DNA of 64,000 bases from Nesterenkonia marinintestina (GCF_025420485.1 NZ_JAOEFD010000003.1:62001-126000); one strand, 5' to 3'; counted from the stretch's first letter, positions 37,000-48,804 are shown. The notes: generated by a model not told the origin, from the sequence alone. A program made the numbers and translations.

Positions 37000-37971
37000 T
37001 CAGCCGCGCTGACATCCCGGACACCAGTACAGCGTCCTGGAGGCGAGATCCCGACGCAGGATCATCTCCCCGCAGCGGAGGCAGGCGGTCCCCTGATGCT
37101 TGTAGACCCAGTGGAGACGCTCCGAGGCCGGCCCGGCCTGTGCATCCCCGTCCGGTGCATCCCCGTCCGGCGCGTCTCCGTCCGGCGAGTCCCGACCCGG
37201 AGCGGCAGTGCTCGGGTCCGCCTCCTCCGGACGGAAGGTCCGGATGATCCCTTCGGCGACCCCGTCGCGCAGCTGGTCGCCCAGCCGGTCCCAGAGTCCG
37301 TGCACGCGCCGTGCGTCGAGGGAGCTGGCCGGAAGGTAGGGGTCGATGCCCTCGAGGAACAGGGATTCGGCCCGATAGATGTTCCCGACCCCGGCGATGA
37401 TGCCCTGGTCCATCAGGGCCTGTGCGATCGGGATCCGCCGTGTGCTCAGGCGGTGCAGGAACTCGACGGCCGGGTCGCCGCCGTCCCCGGTGCGCAGCGC
37501 GTCCGGACCCAGACGCCCGAGGACCTGGGCGTATTCGGACCCGGTGAGCACCCGACAGGTGGCCGGCCCGCGCAGGTCCGCCCAGCCGTCCCGCACGACG
37601 ATCCGCGCCCGCACCGCACCGCGGGGCTCCTCGGGGATCACCCGGCCGTCGTCGCCGCGCCGAATCGTCCCGGACGGGGCGCCGGCGCGCGGAGCCCCCA
37701 TGCTTCCGGCGCCGGCGAGTCCGCGCAGGAACGCCTCGTCGCCGCCGAAGCTGAAGGCCCCGTAGAGTCCCAGGTGGACGTGCCAGACGTGGTCGTCCGC
37801 ATGCACGAACAGATGCTTGCCCCACGCCTCGGCCCGGTGCGGTGTCCGACCGTCGAGGACGTCGGCGCCGCCGGCGAACCGGCCCTGCGGGGAGGTCACC
37901 CGCCAGGGGCGTCCGACGACCACGGCCTGGAACCGTGCGGCGAGCCGGTGGAGGGTGTGGCCTTCGGGCAT
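37000..37971 (-). CDS. Fpg/Nei family DNA glycosylase/AP lyase
   Basis: Base-excision repair enzyme that removes oxidised bases and cuts the abasic strand. The mature N-terminus [10 protein letters not shown] supplies the catalytic Pro2 and Glu3, so the start at 37971 is fixed. Lys52 (WGKHLF) fits the conserved catalytic lysine. The H2TH region includes [19 protein letters not shown], and the C-terminal zinc finger has CLRCG and CPGC. PEGHT and the absence of Fpg-type residues suggest the Nei/Nei2 (endonuclease VIII-like) branch. An unusual D-G-D-A-P repeat is inserted before the zinc finger. 323 residues is longer than E. coli Nei (263). Confidence 0.93.
   Translation of the reverse strand: MPEGHTLHRLAARFQAVVVGRPWRVTSPQGRFAGGADVLDGRTPHRAEAWGKHLFVHADDHVWHVHLGLYGAFSFGGDEAFLRGLAGAGSMGAPRAGAPSGTIRRGDDGRVIPEEPRGAVRARIVVRDGWADLRGPATCRVLTGSEYAQVLGRLGPDALRTGDGGDPAVEFLHRLSTRRIPIAQALMDQGIIAGVGNIYRAESLFLEGIDPYLPASSLDARRVHGLWDRLGDQLRDGVAEGIIRTFRPEEADPSTAAPGRDSPDGDAPDGDAPDGDAQAGPASERLHWVYKHQGTACLRCGEMILRRDLASRTLYWCPGCQRG
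37136..37200 (-). repeat. Short direct repeats in the Nei-like gene
   Basis: Repeated GTCCGG(T/C)GCATCCCC-like 15-base units encode tandem P-D-G-D-A motifs between the H2TH and zinc-finger parts; probably a flexible linker. Confidence 0.75.
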
Positions 37972-37977
37972 CTCAGC

Positions 37978-38451
37978 TCAGTCGAGGATCTCGCCGGTGG
38001 CCTCGTAGTGCGAGATCTTCCCGATGCGTCGAGCATGTCGGTCCTCGCCGGACCAGTCGGCACGAAGGAACGTCTCCACCACGGAGGTGGCCTCCTCGAG
38101 GCTGTGCTGACGGCCGCCGAGGCCCGCCACATTGGCGTCGTTGTGCTCGCGCGCCAGGCGCGCGGTGTCCTCGTTCCAGATCAGAGCGGCTCGGATCCCG
38201 GCGACCTTGTTGGCCGAGATCTGCTCACCGTTGCCCGAACCGCCGAGCACGATGCCCAGAGAATCCAGACCGGCACGGCGGTCCTGAGCCACCGCTTCGG
38301 CCGCACGCAGACAGAACCCGGGGTAGTCGTCGAGCGCGTCGTACTCCTGCGGACCGTGGTCGACCATCTCGTAGCCGACCTCGGTCAGGTGGGCGACCAG
38401 GTGGGCCGAGAGCTCCATTCCGGCGTGGTCGGTGGCGATGTGCACGCGCAT
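37978..38451 (-). CDS. rpiB: Ribose-5-phosphate isomerase B
   Basis: Interconverts ribulose-5-phosphate and ribose-5-phosphate in the pentose phosphate pathway. The 157-residue protein shows [42 protein letters not shown] and [13 protein letters not shown]. Ser72 stands where the E. coli enzyme has the catalytic Cys, as in the mycobacterial type. It lies seven bases upstream of the Nei-like gene on the same strand. GAGGAGA is 9 bases before the ATG. Its pathway partner gnd is at 54,094-55,536. Confidence 0.96.
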   Translation of the reverse strand: MRVHIATDHAGMELSAHLVAHLTEVGYEMVDHGPQEYDALDDYPGFCLRAAEAVAQDRRAGLDSLGIVLGGSGNGEQISANKVAGIRAALIWNEDTARLAREHNDANVAGLGGRQHSLEEATSVVETFLRADWSGEDRHARRIGKISHYEATGEILD

Positions 38452-38628
38452 AGGTTCCGTCTCCTCGTCGAGGCGCTTGGTCCGGCGGGTCCGCGGAGTG
38501 CGGCCCCGGCCATACTAGTCCGTCGCGGTCGGCGGCGTGCGTCCGGGACTGGCATGATGGAGGGGCGTGCCGCGACGTCGGCACCTGGACCGCAGATTCC
38601 CGTCGCCGGAGGGACCACCACCGCGATC
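38452..38628. other. Divergent gap rpiB / OsmC-globin fusion
   Basis: 177 bases. GGCATGATGG near 38551 could serve as a -10 element for the plus-strand gene. In-frame ATGs at 38554/38557 exist but lack homology. Confidence 0.3.
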
Positions 38629-39549
38629 ATGAGCTCCGCACCGCACACCGTCTCGATCAACGTCGACTGGCAGGTCGACCGCGGCTCCGAGGCCGTCGGG
38701 GAGCCGCAGCGGCTGCTGCTCTCCGCCCTCGCCCAGTCCCACACGGCCTCATACCTGCGCCTGGCCGCGGCGGAGGGCGTGGAGGTCCGCGGCATGAGCA
38801 TCCGGGCCACGGCTGAGGTCCGGACCCGGGACGACGTCCCCGACGGCCTCACCGACGGCATCTCCGCCGCCGTGCTGCGCCCGGAGGTGACCCTCGCCGA
38901 TGAGTCCAGGCGGGCCGAGGCCGACGCCCTGCACACGCGGGCCGCCGGAGGCGCCGTCGCTCGCAGCGTCACCTTCCCCGTCACCGTGGAGCCGCGGATG
39001 CCCTCGCCGAAGGAGGACGAGGGGCGTCCTCCCACGGAGCCGCCGACGTTCTCCCGTCGGCTCGGTGCGCCGATCGCCACCCTGAAGCCCGTCGGGAAGC
39101 CCCCCGCGCAGGTGACCGGCCTGCCGACCGCGTCGTCGGCCGCATCCGCGCCGGCCCGGTCCGAGGCGCCCGGCGGCGAGCAGCAGAGCTTCTACGACGC
39201 GGTGGGGGGCCGACGGACGTTCCGCACTATCGTCGACACCTTCTACGCCCAGGTCGCCGAGGACGCCGACTTCCGAGCCATGTACCCGGAGGAGGACCTG
39301 GAGCCGGCCAAGGAGCGTCTGCTGATGTTCCTCGAGCAGTACTGGGGCGGTCCGCGCACCTACCAGGAGCGCCGGGGGCATCCACGCCTGCGCATGCGTC
39401 ACATGCCGTTCCGGGTCGACGCGGCCGCCCGCGACACCTGGCTCCGCCACATGCGCGTCGCCGTCGACGCCGCCGACCTCTCGCCGCTGCACGACGAGAT
39501 CCTGTGGGACTACCTCGAGCGTGCCGCCCACTCCATGGTCAACAGCTGA
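38629..39549 (+). CDS. Fusion of a cysteine-less OsmC-like domain and a GlbO-type truncated haemoglobin
   Basis: 306 residues. Residues ~1-125 follow the OsmC/Ohr fold pattern ([20 protein letters not shown], ending [16 protein letters not shown]). At both places where OsmC peroxidases carry their redox cysteines the residues are Ser/His and Gly/Ala, and this half contains no cysteine. A Pro/Ala-rich linker follows to about residue 180. The C-terminal ~125 residues closely follow mycobacterial Glb[37 protein letters not shown], the proximal-His segment [10 protein letters not shown] and Trp in DTWLRHM. The globin should bind haem and O2/peroxide; the OsmC-like half may bind a lipid, thiol or partner. 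ATG 38629 has GGAGGG about 15 bases upstream, rather far, so the start is not certain. Confidence 0.87.
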   Translation: MSSAPHTVSINVDWQVDRGSEAVGEPQRLLLSALAQSHTASYLRLAAAEGVEVRGMSIRATAEVRTRDDVPDGLTDGISAAVLRPEVTLADESRRAEADALHTRAAGGAVARSVTFPVTVEPRMPSPKEDEGRPPTEPPTFSRRLGAPIATLKPVGKPPAQVTGLPTASSAASAPARSEAPGGEQQSFYDAVGGRRTFRTIVDTFYAQVAEDADFRAMYPEEDLEPAKERLLMFLEQYWGGPRTYQERRGHPRLRMRHMPFRVDAAARDTWLRHMRVAVDAADLSPLHDEILWDYLERAAHSMVNS

Positions 39550-39592
39550 GCGCGGGTGGGGCCGCGGAATCCCGAGCGTCGTCGACGCCGGG

Positions 39593-40285
39593 TCACGCCC
39601 CCGGCCGTGAGGTCGCCTCCGTGACCGGGGTCGTGGACCGTACGACCACGAATCCGCCGGCCCCGCTGATCCGCAGCCAGGCCCCCTGCCGGTGCAGCGT
39701 GCTCCGGCCCCGGCCCCCCTCCGGTGCGAGGAAGTGCAGCGCGTGGGCGCCGAACGCCGCCCCGGCGGGGAGGTCCTCGACGGGGACGTCGGTCGCCGGG
39801 CGTCCCCAGACCTTCTCGCGGACCTGCTCGACCACGGCCGCACCGGCGCTGGTCGGCACCGCCTCCCTGATCTCGGCGATCCCGGCCTCGGCGCATCGGC
39901 GCAGGGCGTCGTCGTCGACCTCACCCATCGGCTCCCACCCGCGGCGCGGGGGCGTGACGGCGGCCCAGGGCACGGACAGCCGCTTCGGAGGGACGGGGAG
40001 TTCGGTCTCCGCCGGATCCAGCCGCGCCAGCCGTTCGGTGACCGCCCGGAGCTCGACGGTCGCGTCGACCAGGGAGGGTTCGGCCAATGCGGCGGTCCTG
40101 AGGCCGAGCACCGCGGGGAGACGTCCCACGAGAGAGCTGGGGGTCATCACCGGCACCCAGGCGGCCAGCACCGCACCGACGGCCTGGAGACGGATCCCCT
40201 GGTCCTGGATGCGGAGGGCCCGGGCGGCGTAGGTGTTCATGTCCTGAAGGGCGGCGGCCTCGGCGAAGCGCAGCGAATCGGTCAT
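39593..40285 (-). CDS. Conserved hypothetical protein
   Basis: 230 residues, not recognised. Begins MTDSLRFAEAAALQDMNTYA; a helical N-terminal half and a C-terminal half with strand-like segments (GAWLRISGAGGFVVVRSTT). No signal peptide, no long hydrophobic span and no catalytic motif. GAGAGGATC about nine bases before the ATG and actinobacterial codon use support a real gene. It is divergent from tesB and convergent with the globin fusion. Confidence 0.7.
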   Translation of the reverse strand: MTDSLRFAEAAALQDMNTYAARALRIQDQGIRLQAVGAVLAAWVPVMTPSSLVGRLPAVLGLRTAALAEPSLVDATVELRAVTERLARLDPAETELPVPPKRLSVPWAAVTPPRRGWEPMGEVDDDALRRCAEAGIAEIREAVPTSAGAAVVEQVREKVWGRPATDVPVEDLPAGAAFGAHALHFLAPEGGRGRSTLHRQGAWLRISGAGGFVVVRSTTPVTEATSRPGA

Positions 40286-40407
40286 GTCCCGATCCTCTCA
40301 TCGGTCCCGCCCCTGAGGGCCGATGGGACTCCGCTCGTGGCGCACGGACGAGTCTGGCTAGAGTGGTGGGCGTCAACGACCGCATCACCCCCAGCCCCGG
40401 AGGTCCC

Positions 40408-41427
40408 ATGTCCCCGCGCGACGCGCAGGTGCCGAATCCGCAGCAGGCGGCCGACCAGCTGGCGGCCATGTTCGACCTCGAGGAGCTGGGAGCGGGCGAG
40501 GGGACGCGGACCACCGAGGACCGCTTCCTGGGTCGCGTCCAGGAGCAGGCATTCTGGCGGGTCTTCGGCGGGCAGGTCCTGGCACAGGCGGCCCAGGCCG
40601 GAATGCGCACCGTCGCCGAGGATCGTGTCATCCACTCGCTCCACGGGTACTTCCTCCGCCCCGGGGACGCGACGCGGCCGATCGAGTTCGGGGTCGAGCG
40701 TCTGCGCGACGGGGGCTCGTTCTCCGCGCGCCGCACCCACGCCTATCAGGACGGTGTGCCCATCCTGTCCATGATCGCCTCCTACCAGCGACCCTCGCGC
40801 GGCCCCGACCATCAGCGGCCGATGCCGGCGGGCATCCCGGATCCCGACGACCTCCCGTCGCCGCGGGAGCTCGTGGGACACGTCGATCACCCGATCATCC
40901 AGGAGTGGGCCCACGGCCGTCCCTTCGAGATCCGTCACGTCGACCGTCCCCTGTATCTGGAGGCCGACCGGGTCCCCCGACCGCACAACGCGGTCTGGAT
41001 GCGATGCCGCGGCCGTCTGCCCGATGATCCGAACCTGCACCGCGCGGCGATCCTCTACGCGTCCGACTACACGCTCCTGGAGCCGGTCCTGCGCAACCAC
41101 CGGCTCTACTGGGGCAGGCCGGGCATGAAGATCGCCTCACTGGACCACGCCATGTGGTGGCACCGCGACGCCCCCGCCGACGACTGGCTGCTCTTCGTCC
41201 AGGAGAGCCCCAGCGCCCAGGGGGCGCGCGGACTGGGCACCGGTTCGATCTTCGACCGTTCGGGACGCCATGTGGCCACCGTCGCCCAGGAGGGCATGGT
41301 CCGGGCGCCGGACGGGCTCGCACCCTGGTTGAAGGAGCGCATCCTGCGCGCCCGCGTCGGCAAGGTCACCCGGAGTCCGCGCACCGCGAGCTACGAGCCG
41401 GTGTGGAGGTCGCGGGAGGCCCGGTAG
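40408..41427 (+). CDS. tesB: Acyl-CoA thioesterase II (TesB family)
   Basis: Double-hotdog thioesterase that hydrolyses acyl-CoA. From ATG 40408 the protein has 339 residues: EDRFLGRVQEQAFWRVFGGQ and VHSLHGYFLRPG in the first hotdog, and ASDYTLLEPVL (conserved Asp) and SLDHAMWWHRDAPADDWLLF in the second. GGAGGT is three bases before this ATG. An upstream in-frame GTG overlaps a TAGAGT -10 box (40359-40364) and is probably not transcribed. The last 37 bases overlap the 3' end of the convergent glycosyltransferase gene. Confidence 0.93.
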   Translation: MSPRDAQVPNPQQAADQLAAMFDLEELGAGEGTRTTEDRFLGRVQEQAFWRVFGGQVLAQAAQAGMRTVAEDRVIHSLHGYFLRPGDATRPIEFGVERLRDGGSFSARRTHAYQDGVPILSMIASYQRPSRGPDHQRPMPAGIPDPDDLPSPRELVGHVDHPIIQEWAHGRPFEIRHVDRPLYLEADRVPRPHNAVWMRCRGRLPDDPNLHRAAILYASDYTLLEPVLRNHRLYWGRPGMKIASLDHAMWWHRDAPADDWLLFVQESPSAQGARGLGTGSIFDRSGRHVATVAQEGMVRAPDGLAPWLKERILRARVGKVTRSPRTASYEPVWRSREAR

Positions 41428-42620
41428 ATCGACAGAGCTTGCGAGGCCGTCGACGACCAGGAATACCCACGGGCGGCCTCAGCCGCGGCGCGCCCCATCT
41501 CGGCCAGGCGTGCCGGTTCGGCCGCCCGGGTCACCGCATGGGCCCACGCCTCCGGCTCCAGGGACTCGAGGAGCAGCCCGTCCACGCCGTCGTCGATGAG
41601 CTCCGTCAGGCCGCCCACGGCATGGGCCGCCACCGGAGTTCCGCAGGCCATGGCCTCCAGCGCGACGAAGCCGAACGACTCCGAGTATGACGGCATGAGG
41701 ACCAGGTCGGATCCCCTGAAGAGCTCGGCCAGCGCCCGATGTCCCAGCGGACCGCGCTGCACCAGGACGTCCGAGACGCCGGCCTCCTCCGCCAGCACTG
41801 CGACGTCCAGAGGCAGCGGGCCGCTGAGCTGTCCGGCGACGGTCAGCGTCACGTCCCGGTCGGGGCGGAGCCGACGCACCAGTCCCGCCGTCGCCACCGC
41901 CACCTGGGGTCCCTTGTGGGGCTGGAGGCGTCCCGCGAACGTCAGGCGCAGGGGGACCGGTGCGGGGCGGGGCTCTGACTCGTCCTCCGCCGGTGGGCCG
42001 AGGGGGGACTCAGGGCGGAAGATCGAGAGGTCGACTCCGGGACGCAGCAGCCGGATGCGGTCCGCACATTCGGGGTACAGCCGCGACAGGTCCTCCGCCT
42101 CGCGGCCCGTGTTCGCCGTCGTGACGCGGGCCGTGCGGGCGATGTGATGCTCCCAGGCCTCTCGTCGCGGGTCGTGCGGCAGGTGGGGGTCCCGCTCCCG
42201 CTTGACGGCCGCCACGGTGTGCATCGTGTGCACCAGCGGGGACCCCAGACGCTCCGCCAGCACGAGGCCGGCCGCCCCGGAGATCCAGTAGTGGGAGTGG
42301 ACGACGTCGACGGGAGGACCCTCCGTCCCCATGATCAGCCGGACCGACGCCTCGACGGACTCGAAGGTCTGGTCGATCAGGGGCCGCGCCGGATCTGCAC
42401 CGATGATGTGCAGGCGCCTCCCGTCCTCGAGGACCCGGGTCGACCCCGAGGCGGGCGCTCGGCCCGAGCGGGGCGTGGTGGTGACGATGTCGACGTCTGC
42501 GCCCTGCATTCGCAGCGACCGACTGAGGTAGTCGACGAACGTGTTGAGGCCCCCGGCGTCTCCCGCCCCGGCCTGGGCCAACGGGGAGGTGTGGAGGCTG
42601 AGCATGACCACGCGTGTCAT
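41391..42620 (-). CDS. GT4 glycosyltransferase, MshA-like
   Basis: 409-residue GT-B glycosyltransferase. The start (MLSLHTSPLAQAGAGDAGGL) matches MshA, which joins UDP-GlcNAc to inositol-3-phosphate in the first step of mycothiol synthesis. RLTFAGRLQPHKGP (donor-site loop) and the GT4 motif MPSYSESFGFVALEAMACGT follow. The acceptor region differs in detail from canonical MshA (NTFVDYLSRSL in place of NVYV), so a different inositol- or lipid-linked acceptor is possible. Its ATG overlaps the DUF2079 stop (ATGA), suggesting coexpression with a membrane protein. Confidence 0.82.
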   Translation of the reverse strand: MTRVVMLSLHTSPLAQAGAGDAGGLNTFVDYLSRSLRMQGADVDIVTTTPRSGRAPASGSTRVLEDGRRLHIIGADPARPLIDQTFESVEASVRLIMGTEGPPVDVVHSHYWISGAAGLVLAERLGSPLVHTMHTVAAVKRERDPHLPHDPRREAWEHHIARTARVTTANTGREAEDLSRLYPECADRIRLLRPGVDLSIFRPESPLGPPAEDESEPRPAPVPLRLTFAGRLQPHKGPQVAVATAGLVRRLRPDRDVTLTVAGQLSGPLPLDVAVLAEEAGVSDVLVQRGPLGHRALAELFRGSDLVLMPSYSESFGFVALEAMACGTPVAAHAVGGLTELIDDGVDGLLLESLEPEAWAHAVTRAAEPARLAEMGRAAAEAARGYSWSSTASQALSIYRASRDLHTGS

Positions 42621-44083
42621 CGGCGCTCCAGGTACTCGGCGCAGGAGGCCAGCTCATCCGGTGAGGCGTCGAGGTCCTCCGTGTCGCGGCGGAGGACCCA
42701 GATCCCCTCGTCGTCCTCGATCACCGGCTCGAAGCCGAGGCGCTCGGCGCGGTCGAAGGCCTGCTCAGGGGTCAGGGGGTCGGTCCCTCCGAGCTCCTCG
42801 ACGTGCTCATCGATGATCAGCCAGGTCAGCACGGCCTCGTCGGTGGTGCCGTTGAGCCCGACCGAGGTGCGGTCGACCAGGTGGGGCACCGCAGTGTCGG
42901 CGACTTCGACGCACACTGCGTCGGGCACGGCGTCGACCGCCCTCTGCTGGGCCTCGGCCCGCTCGGACGTCGTCCAGTTGTCTCCGGTCAGCGTCCGCTG
43001 GAGCGGAAAGACCTGGGGGAAGGCGAGGCTGCCCACCGCGCTGACCACGAGCACGGTGATCGGCAGCGCCGGCATGAGTCGGGGCCGACCCCATCGGGCC
43101 ACGATCCGGCGCAGGACGTCGAGGGCGGCGAGCAGGAAGATCGGCGCCAGGATCGCATCGTACTGATAGACCGGGGCCCAGACGTTGAGTCTGTCGTTGA
43201 ACAGCCTGGACAGCAGCACCGGTGCGCCGATGAGCACGTACGGCGAGGCGAACGGCAGCAGCCACAGGGGCACGAAGTGCAGCAGCCACAGCCCCACCTT
43301 CAGCGGGTGGTCGAAGAGGATCGCCACGGCGTTCCACGGCTGGGTCAGCAGGAACACGACCGCCGCTCCCGCAGTGGGGCCCAGAGCGGTGAACTCCCAG
43401 TAGCCGAACTCGCCGGCCGGTGAGAAGTGCGGTATGACGACCTCCACGGCGAACCAGTAGCCCGCCGCACCCATCACCGCCGTCGCGGCGGCGGGCAGCC
43501 AGGCACGTCGCACGGCGAGCACGAGCGCCACGGCGATCAGCGTGACCCCCATGTCCTCACGCACCAGCAGGAGCACTCCGGAGAGCACCACCACGAGCAG
43601 ATGCCGTCGACGCTCGATGCCCCAGATCATCCAGGCCACCAGCGGCACCCCGAAGGCGATCTCGTGGAAGTCCCAGTTCACGATGGCCTGGAAGGGCCAG
43701 AATGCCAGCAGGGCCGCCGCGCTGAGCAGCGCCGTGCGATGGTCCCACCACCGGCGGACCACCAGATACACCGGGACCGCGGTGGAGACCAGCAGCAGGA
43801 TCATGGCGATGTTGAGCACACGCGGGTCGTCCCAGATCCAGTACAGCGGCGCCAGCGAGGCGATGATCGGATGGAAGTGGTCTCCGAGGAGGTGGAAGTC
43901 CTCCCCCTTCACCGGCACGATGGGGGCCTCGAACAGGGCGTACTGCCGCACCGCCTGGTCGAAGATCCCGAGGTCGTACCCCTTCGCCTCGAAGTTCCGG
44001 AACCGCAGCAGCGAATGCGCCAGGTACAGCAGAGAGGCCGCCGTCATCACGGCGGCCAGCTGAAGCCTCTGCGTGCGTGTCAA
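42617..44083 (-). CDS. DUF2079 multi-spanning membrane protein
   Basis: About 488 residues with roughly ten to twelve hydrophobic segments. The family motifs KGYDLGIFDQAVRQYA and LGDHFHPIIASLAPLYW near the N-terminus identify DUF2079, a group with a fold like GT-C membrane glycosyltransferases. The last ~120 residues form an outer soluble domain. The frame opens with a TTG at 44083, one base from the end of a tRNA gene. An in-frame ATG at 44047 is the alternative. It overlaps the GT4 gene by four bases; both may act in assembling a surface glycan. Confidence 0.85.
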   Translation of the reverse strand: MTRTQRLQLAAVMTAASLLYLAHSLLRFRNFEAKGYDLGIFDQAVRQYALFEAPIVPVKGEDFHLLGDHFHPIIASLAPLYWIWDDPRVLNIAMILLLVSTAVPVYLVVRRWWDHRTALLSAAALLAFWPFQAIVNWDFHEIAFGVPLVAWMIWGIERRRHLLVVVLSGVLLLVREDMGVTLIAVALVLAVRRAWLPAAATAVMGAAGYWFAVEVVIPHFSPAGEFGYWEFTALGPTAGAAVVFLLTQPWNAVAILFDHPLKVGLWLLHFVPLWLLPFASPYVLIGAPVLLSRLFNDRLNVWAPVYQYDAILAPIFLLAALDVLRRIVARWGRPRLMPALPITVLVVSAVGSLAFPQVFPLQRTLTGDNWTTSERAEAQQRAVDAVPDAVCVEVADTAVPHLVDRTSVGLNGTTDEAVLTWLIIDEHVEELGGTDPLTPEQAFDRAERLGFEPVIEDDEGIWVLRRDTEDLDASPDELASCAEYLERR

Positions 44084-44084
44084 G

Positions 44085-44157
44085 CGCCTCGGGAGGGATT
44101 CGAACCCCCGACCGGCGGATTAGAAGGCCGCTGCTCTATCCTCTGAGCTACCGAGGC
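44085..44157 (-). tRNA. tRNA-Arg, anticodon UCU
   Basis: 73-nt cloverleaf on the minus strand: acceptor GCCTCGG/CCGAGGC with discriminator G, D arm GCTC-AGAGGATA-GAGC, anticodon loop CTTCTAA, T loop TTCGAAT. CCA is not encoded. The last anticodon-stem pair (31-39) is a C/U mismatch. It decodes AGA/AGG, rare codons in this GC-rich genome. Confidence 0.95.
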
Positions 44158-44397
44158 AGGCGCCGGATCCGAGCGCCCGCTGCGGATCCTTCGGCAGGCC
44201 AGTCTACCGATTCGTCTCCTCCACAGGCCACGTCACGGCCGGGACACGCACCCGCGTCGTCCACAGCGGAGTCCGTCACCGGTGACGCCGACGCGGTCCG
44301 CGATGAGGCTGGGGACGTCGACGGAGCCGACGACACGGCCGCGGCCCGACGACCGATGACCCTGCCACAGGCCGTGGGAGCGCGGAGGACCGCCACG
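44158..44397. other. Divergent gap tRNA-Arg / ssb-like gene
   Basis: 240 bases with no supported gene; should hold the tRNA promoter (minus) and the promoter of the SSB-like gene (plus). Confidence 0.35.
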
Positions 44398-44988
44398 ATG
44401 ACCGAGACAGTGACCGTCCGAGGCTTCGTCGGAAGCGACGTACGCCATCTGACCACCGAGAGGGGTCTGCCCATCTCGACGTTCCGCGTCGGCTCCACGT
44501 CACGCCGATACGACAGGGAGCAGGGACGATGGGTCGACGGAGACACCAACTGGTTCACAGTGACCTGCTTCCGAGCCCTCGCACAGAACGTCCGCTCCAC
44601 CCTCCGGAAGGGGGATCCCGTCGTGGTCACCGGCCGGCTGCGGGTGCGGCGGTGGGAGAATGACGCCGGTGCCCGGGGCACGGCTGTGGAGATCGACGCC
44701 GACGGACTCGGACACGACCTCACCTTCGGCACGGGGAGCTTCACCCGCATCTCCCCCGGAGGCCGGACCGAGGCGTGGGACCACGGCTCCGGACGGACCG
44801 ACGAGTCGCAGGAGCACGAGGCTCCGGGACCCGAGGAGCCGGACCGTGCGTCCTCGGCCGGACCGGACGGATCGTCGGGGGCGTCCGGTCACCAGGATGA
44901 GGCTGACGACGGCTGGGGAGCACCGGCGTCGCAGGGCGCCTCGGCGGCCGCACCGCAGCCTTCGACGCATCAGCCCGGTCCGTTCTGA
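44398..44988 (+). CDS. Single-stranded DNA-binding protein (SSB paralogue)
   Basis: 196 residues with an N-terminal OB fold (TVRGFVGSDVRHLTTERGLP, then FRVGSTSRR, WFTVTCFRALAQNVRSTLRK, GDPVVVTGRLRVRRWE). A disordered acidic Ser/Gly/Pro-rich tail follows, ending QPSTHQPGPF, which resembles but does not match the D-D-D-I-P-F tip of housekeeping SSB. The divergence from canonical SSB suggests a second, specialised SSB, such as an SsbB-like protein. GGAGG nine bases before ATG 44398 decides the start. ettA follows with its own promoter. Confidence 0.82.
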   Translation: MTETVTVRGFVGSDVRHLTTERGLPISTFRVGSTSRRYDREQGRWVDGDTNWFTVTCFRALAQNVRSTLRKGDPVVVTGRLRVRRWENDAGARGTAVEIDADGLGHDLTFGTGSFTRISPGGRTEAWDHGSGRTDESQEHEAPGPEEPDRASSAGPDGSSGASGHQDEADDGWGAPASQGASAAAPQPSTHQPGPF

Positions 44989-45039
44989 CCGGTCGGAGCG
45001 ACGGCCGTCGTCGCATTCGCCGCAGGGGCCCGCGGCGAC

Positions 45040-45052
45040 TAGCCTGGAGGCC
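45040..45052 (+). promoter_or_regulatory. ettA promoter -10 box, leaderless start
   Basis: TAGCCT at 45040-45045, seven bases before the ATG at 45053. GGAGG in this gap would not be transcribed if the start site is at the ATG. Confidence 0.6.
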
Positions 45053-48220
<3,168 letters not shown>

Positions 48221-48343
48221 AGTGTCGTTCCTTCCGTGAAGACGTCGTTGTCTCGGCGGTGTCGTCCCTGCGGTCGTGCGGCCGTCGTGCGGCCGTGCAG
48301 GTGGTCGGAGCCCTCGCATGGAGCACGAGGCATCGCCGCACCC

Positions 48344-48349
48344 ATCCTA
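48344..48349 (-). promoter_or_regulatory. Possible gap promoter -10 box
   Basis: TAGGAT on the minus strand in the gap between rnpB and the GAPDH gene; would give a ~115-base leader. No clear -35 box. Confidence 0.3.
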
Positions 48350-48392
48350 GAGGGTCACAGCCGCCGGTGCGCGTCCGGGCGTCGGCGGTGTG

Positions 48393-48800
48393 GTGGGACG
48401 GGCCGGCCTGTACGCCGGATTCTGTCCCGCCCGCACCTTGCGGCGCTGCGGGCGGGGACCGCCATCCATCTGGGCTCCGCGTCGCCGCGGGCCTCGAGCG
48501 GCCAACCCGGGTGCTCGGGCGGGCAGCCCTGATCACGCACCCTGTTCGGCCTTGCACCGGATGGGGTTTGCCGAGCCGCGGCAGTCACCTGCCGCGCTGG
48601 TGGTCTCTTACACCACCGTTTCACCCTTACCCGTCCGACTCCCCTGCGGGAGCCGAGCGGGCGGTCTGCTCTCTGTGGCACTGGCCTGCGGGTCACCCCG
48701 AGTGGGCGTTACCCACCATCCTGCCCTGCGGTGTCCGGACGTTCCTCGGCGGCTCGGAGCTGATCCGCACCGCCGCGACGGCCCGGCCGACCCGTCCCGC
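48393..48800 (-). ncRNA. rnpB: RNase P RNA (rnpB)
   Basis: Ribozyme that trims tRNA 5' ends. The ends pair as helix P1: 48785-48798 (5' side) with 48395-48408 (3' side), 14 pairs with one G-U. Bacterial hallmarks read on the minus strand are GAGGAACGUCCGGAC (P4 5' half), GGGUAAGGGUGAAACGGUGG, GUAAGAGACCACC and ACAGAAUCCGGCGUACAGG (P4 3' half). Length ~405 nt, ordinary for a type A RNA. A TAGGAT box at 48805-48810 places the start at about 48798, matching P1. Confidence 0.96.
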
Positions 48801-48804
48801 CTCC

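Noticed and set aside
36940-38628. Upstream part of the long frame leading into the OsmC-globin fusion
   Set aside because: Antisense to the Nei-like and rpiB genes; homology to OsmC begins only after ATG 38629.
44085-44157. tRNA-Arg as an att site for an integrated element
   Set aside because: No integrase gene, no direct repeat of the tRNA 3' end and no change in coding style on either side within the window.
48393-48800. Protein-coding frames across the RNase P RNA locus
   Set aside because: Conserved RNase P motifs and a closing P1 helix explain the sequence; overlapping frames are Arg/Pro-rich shadows.
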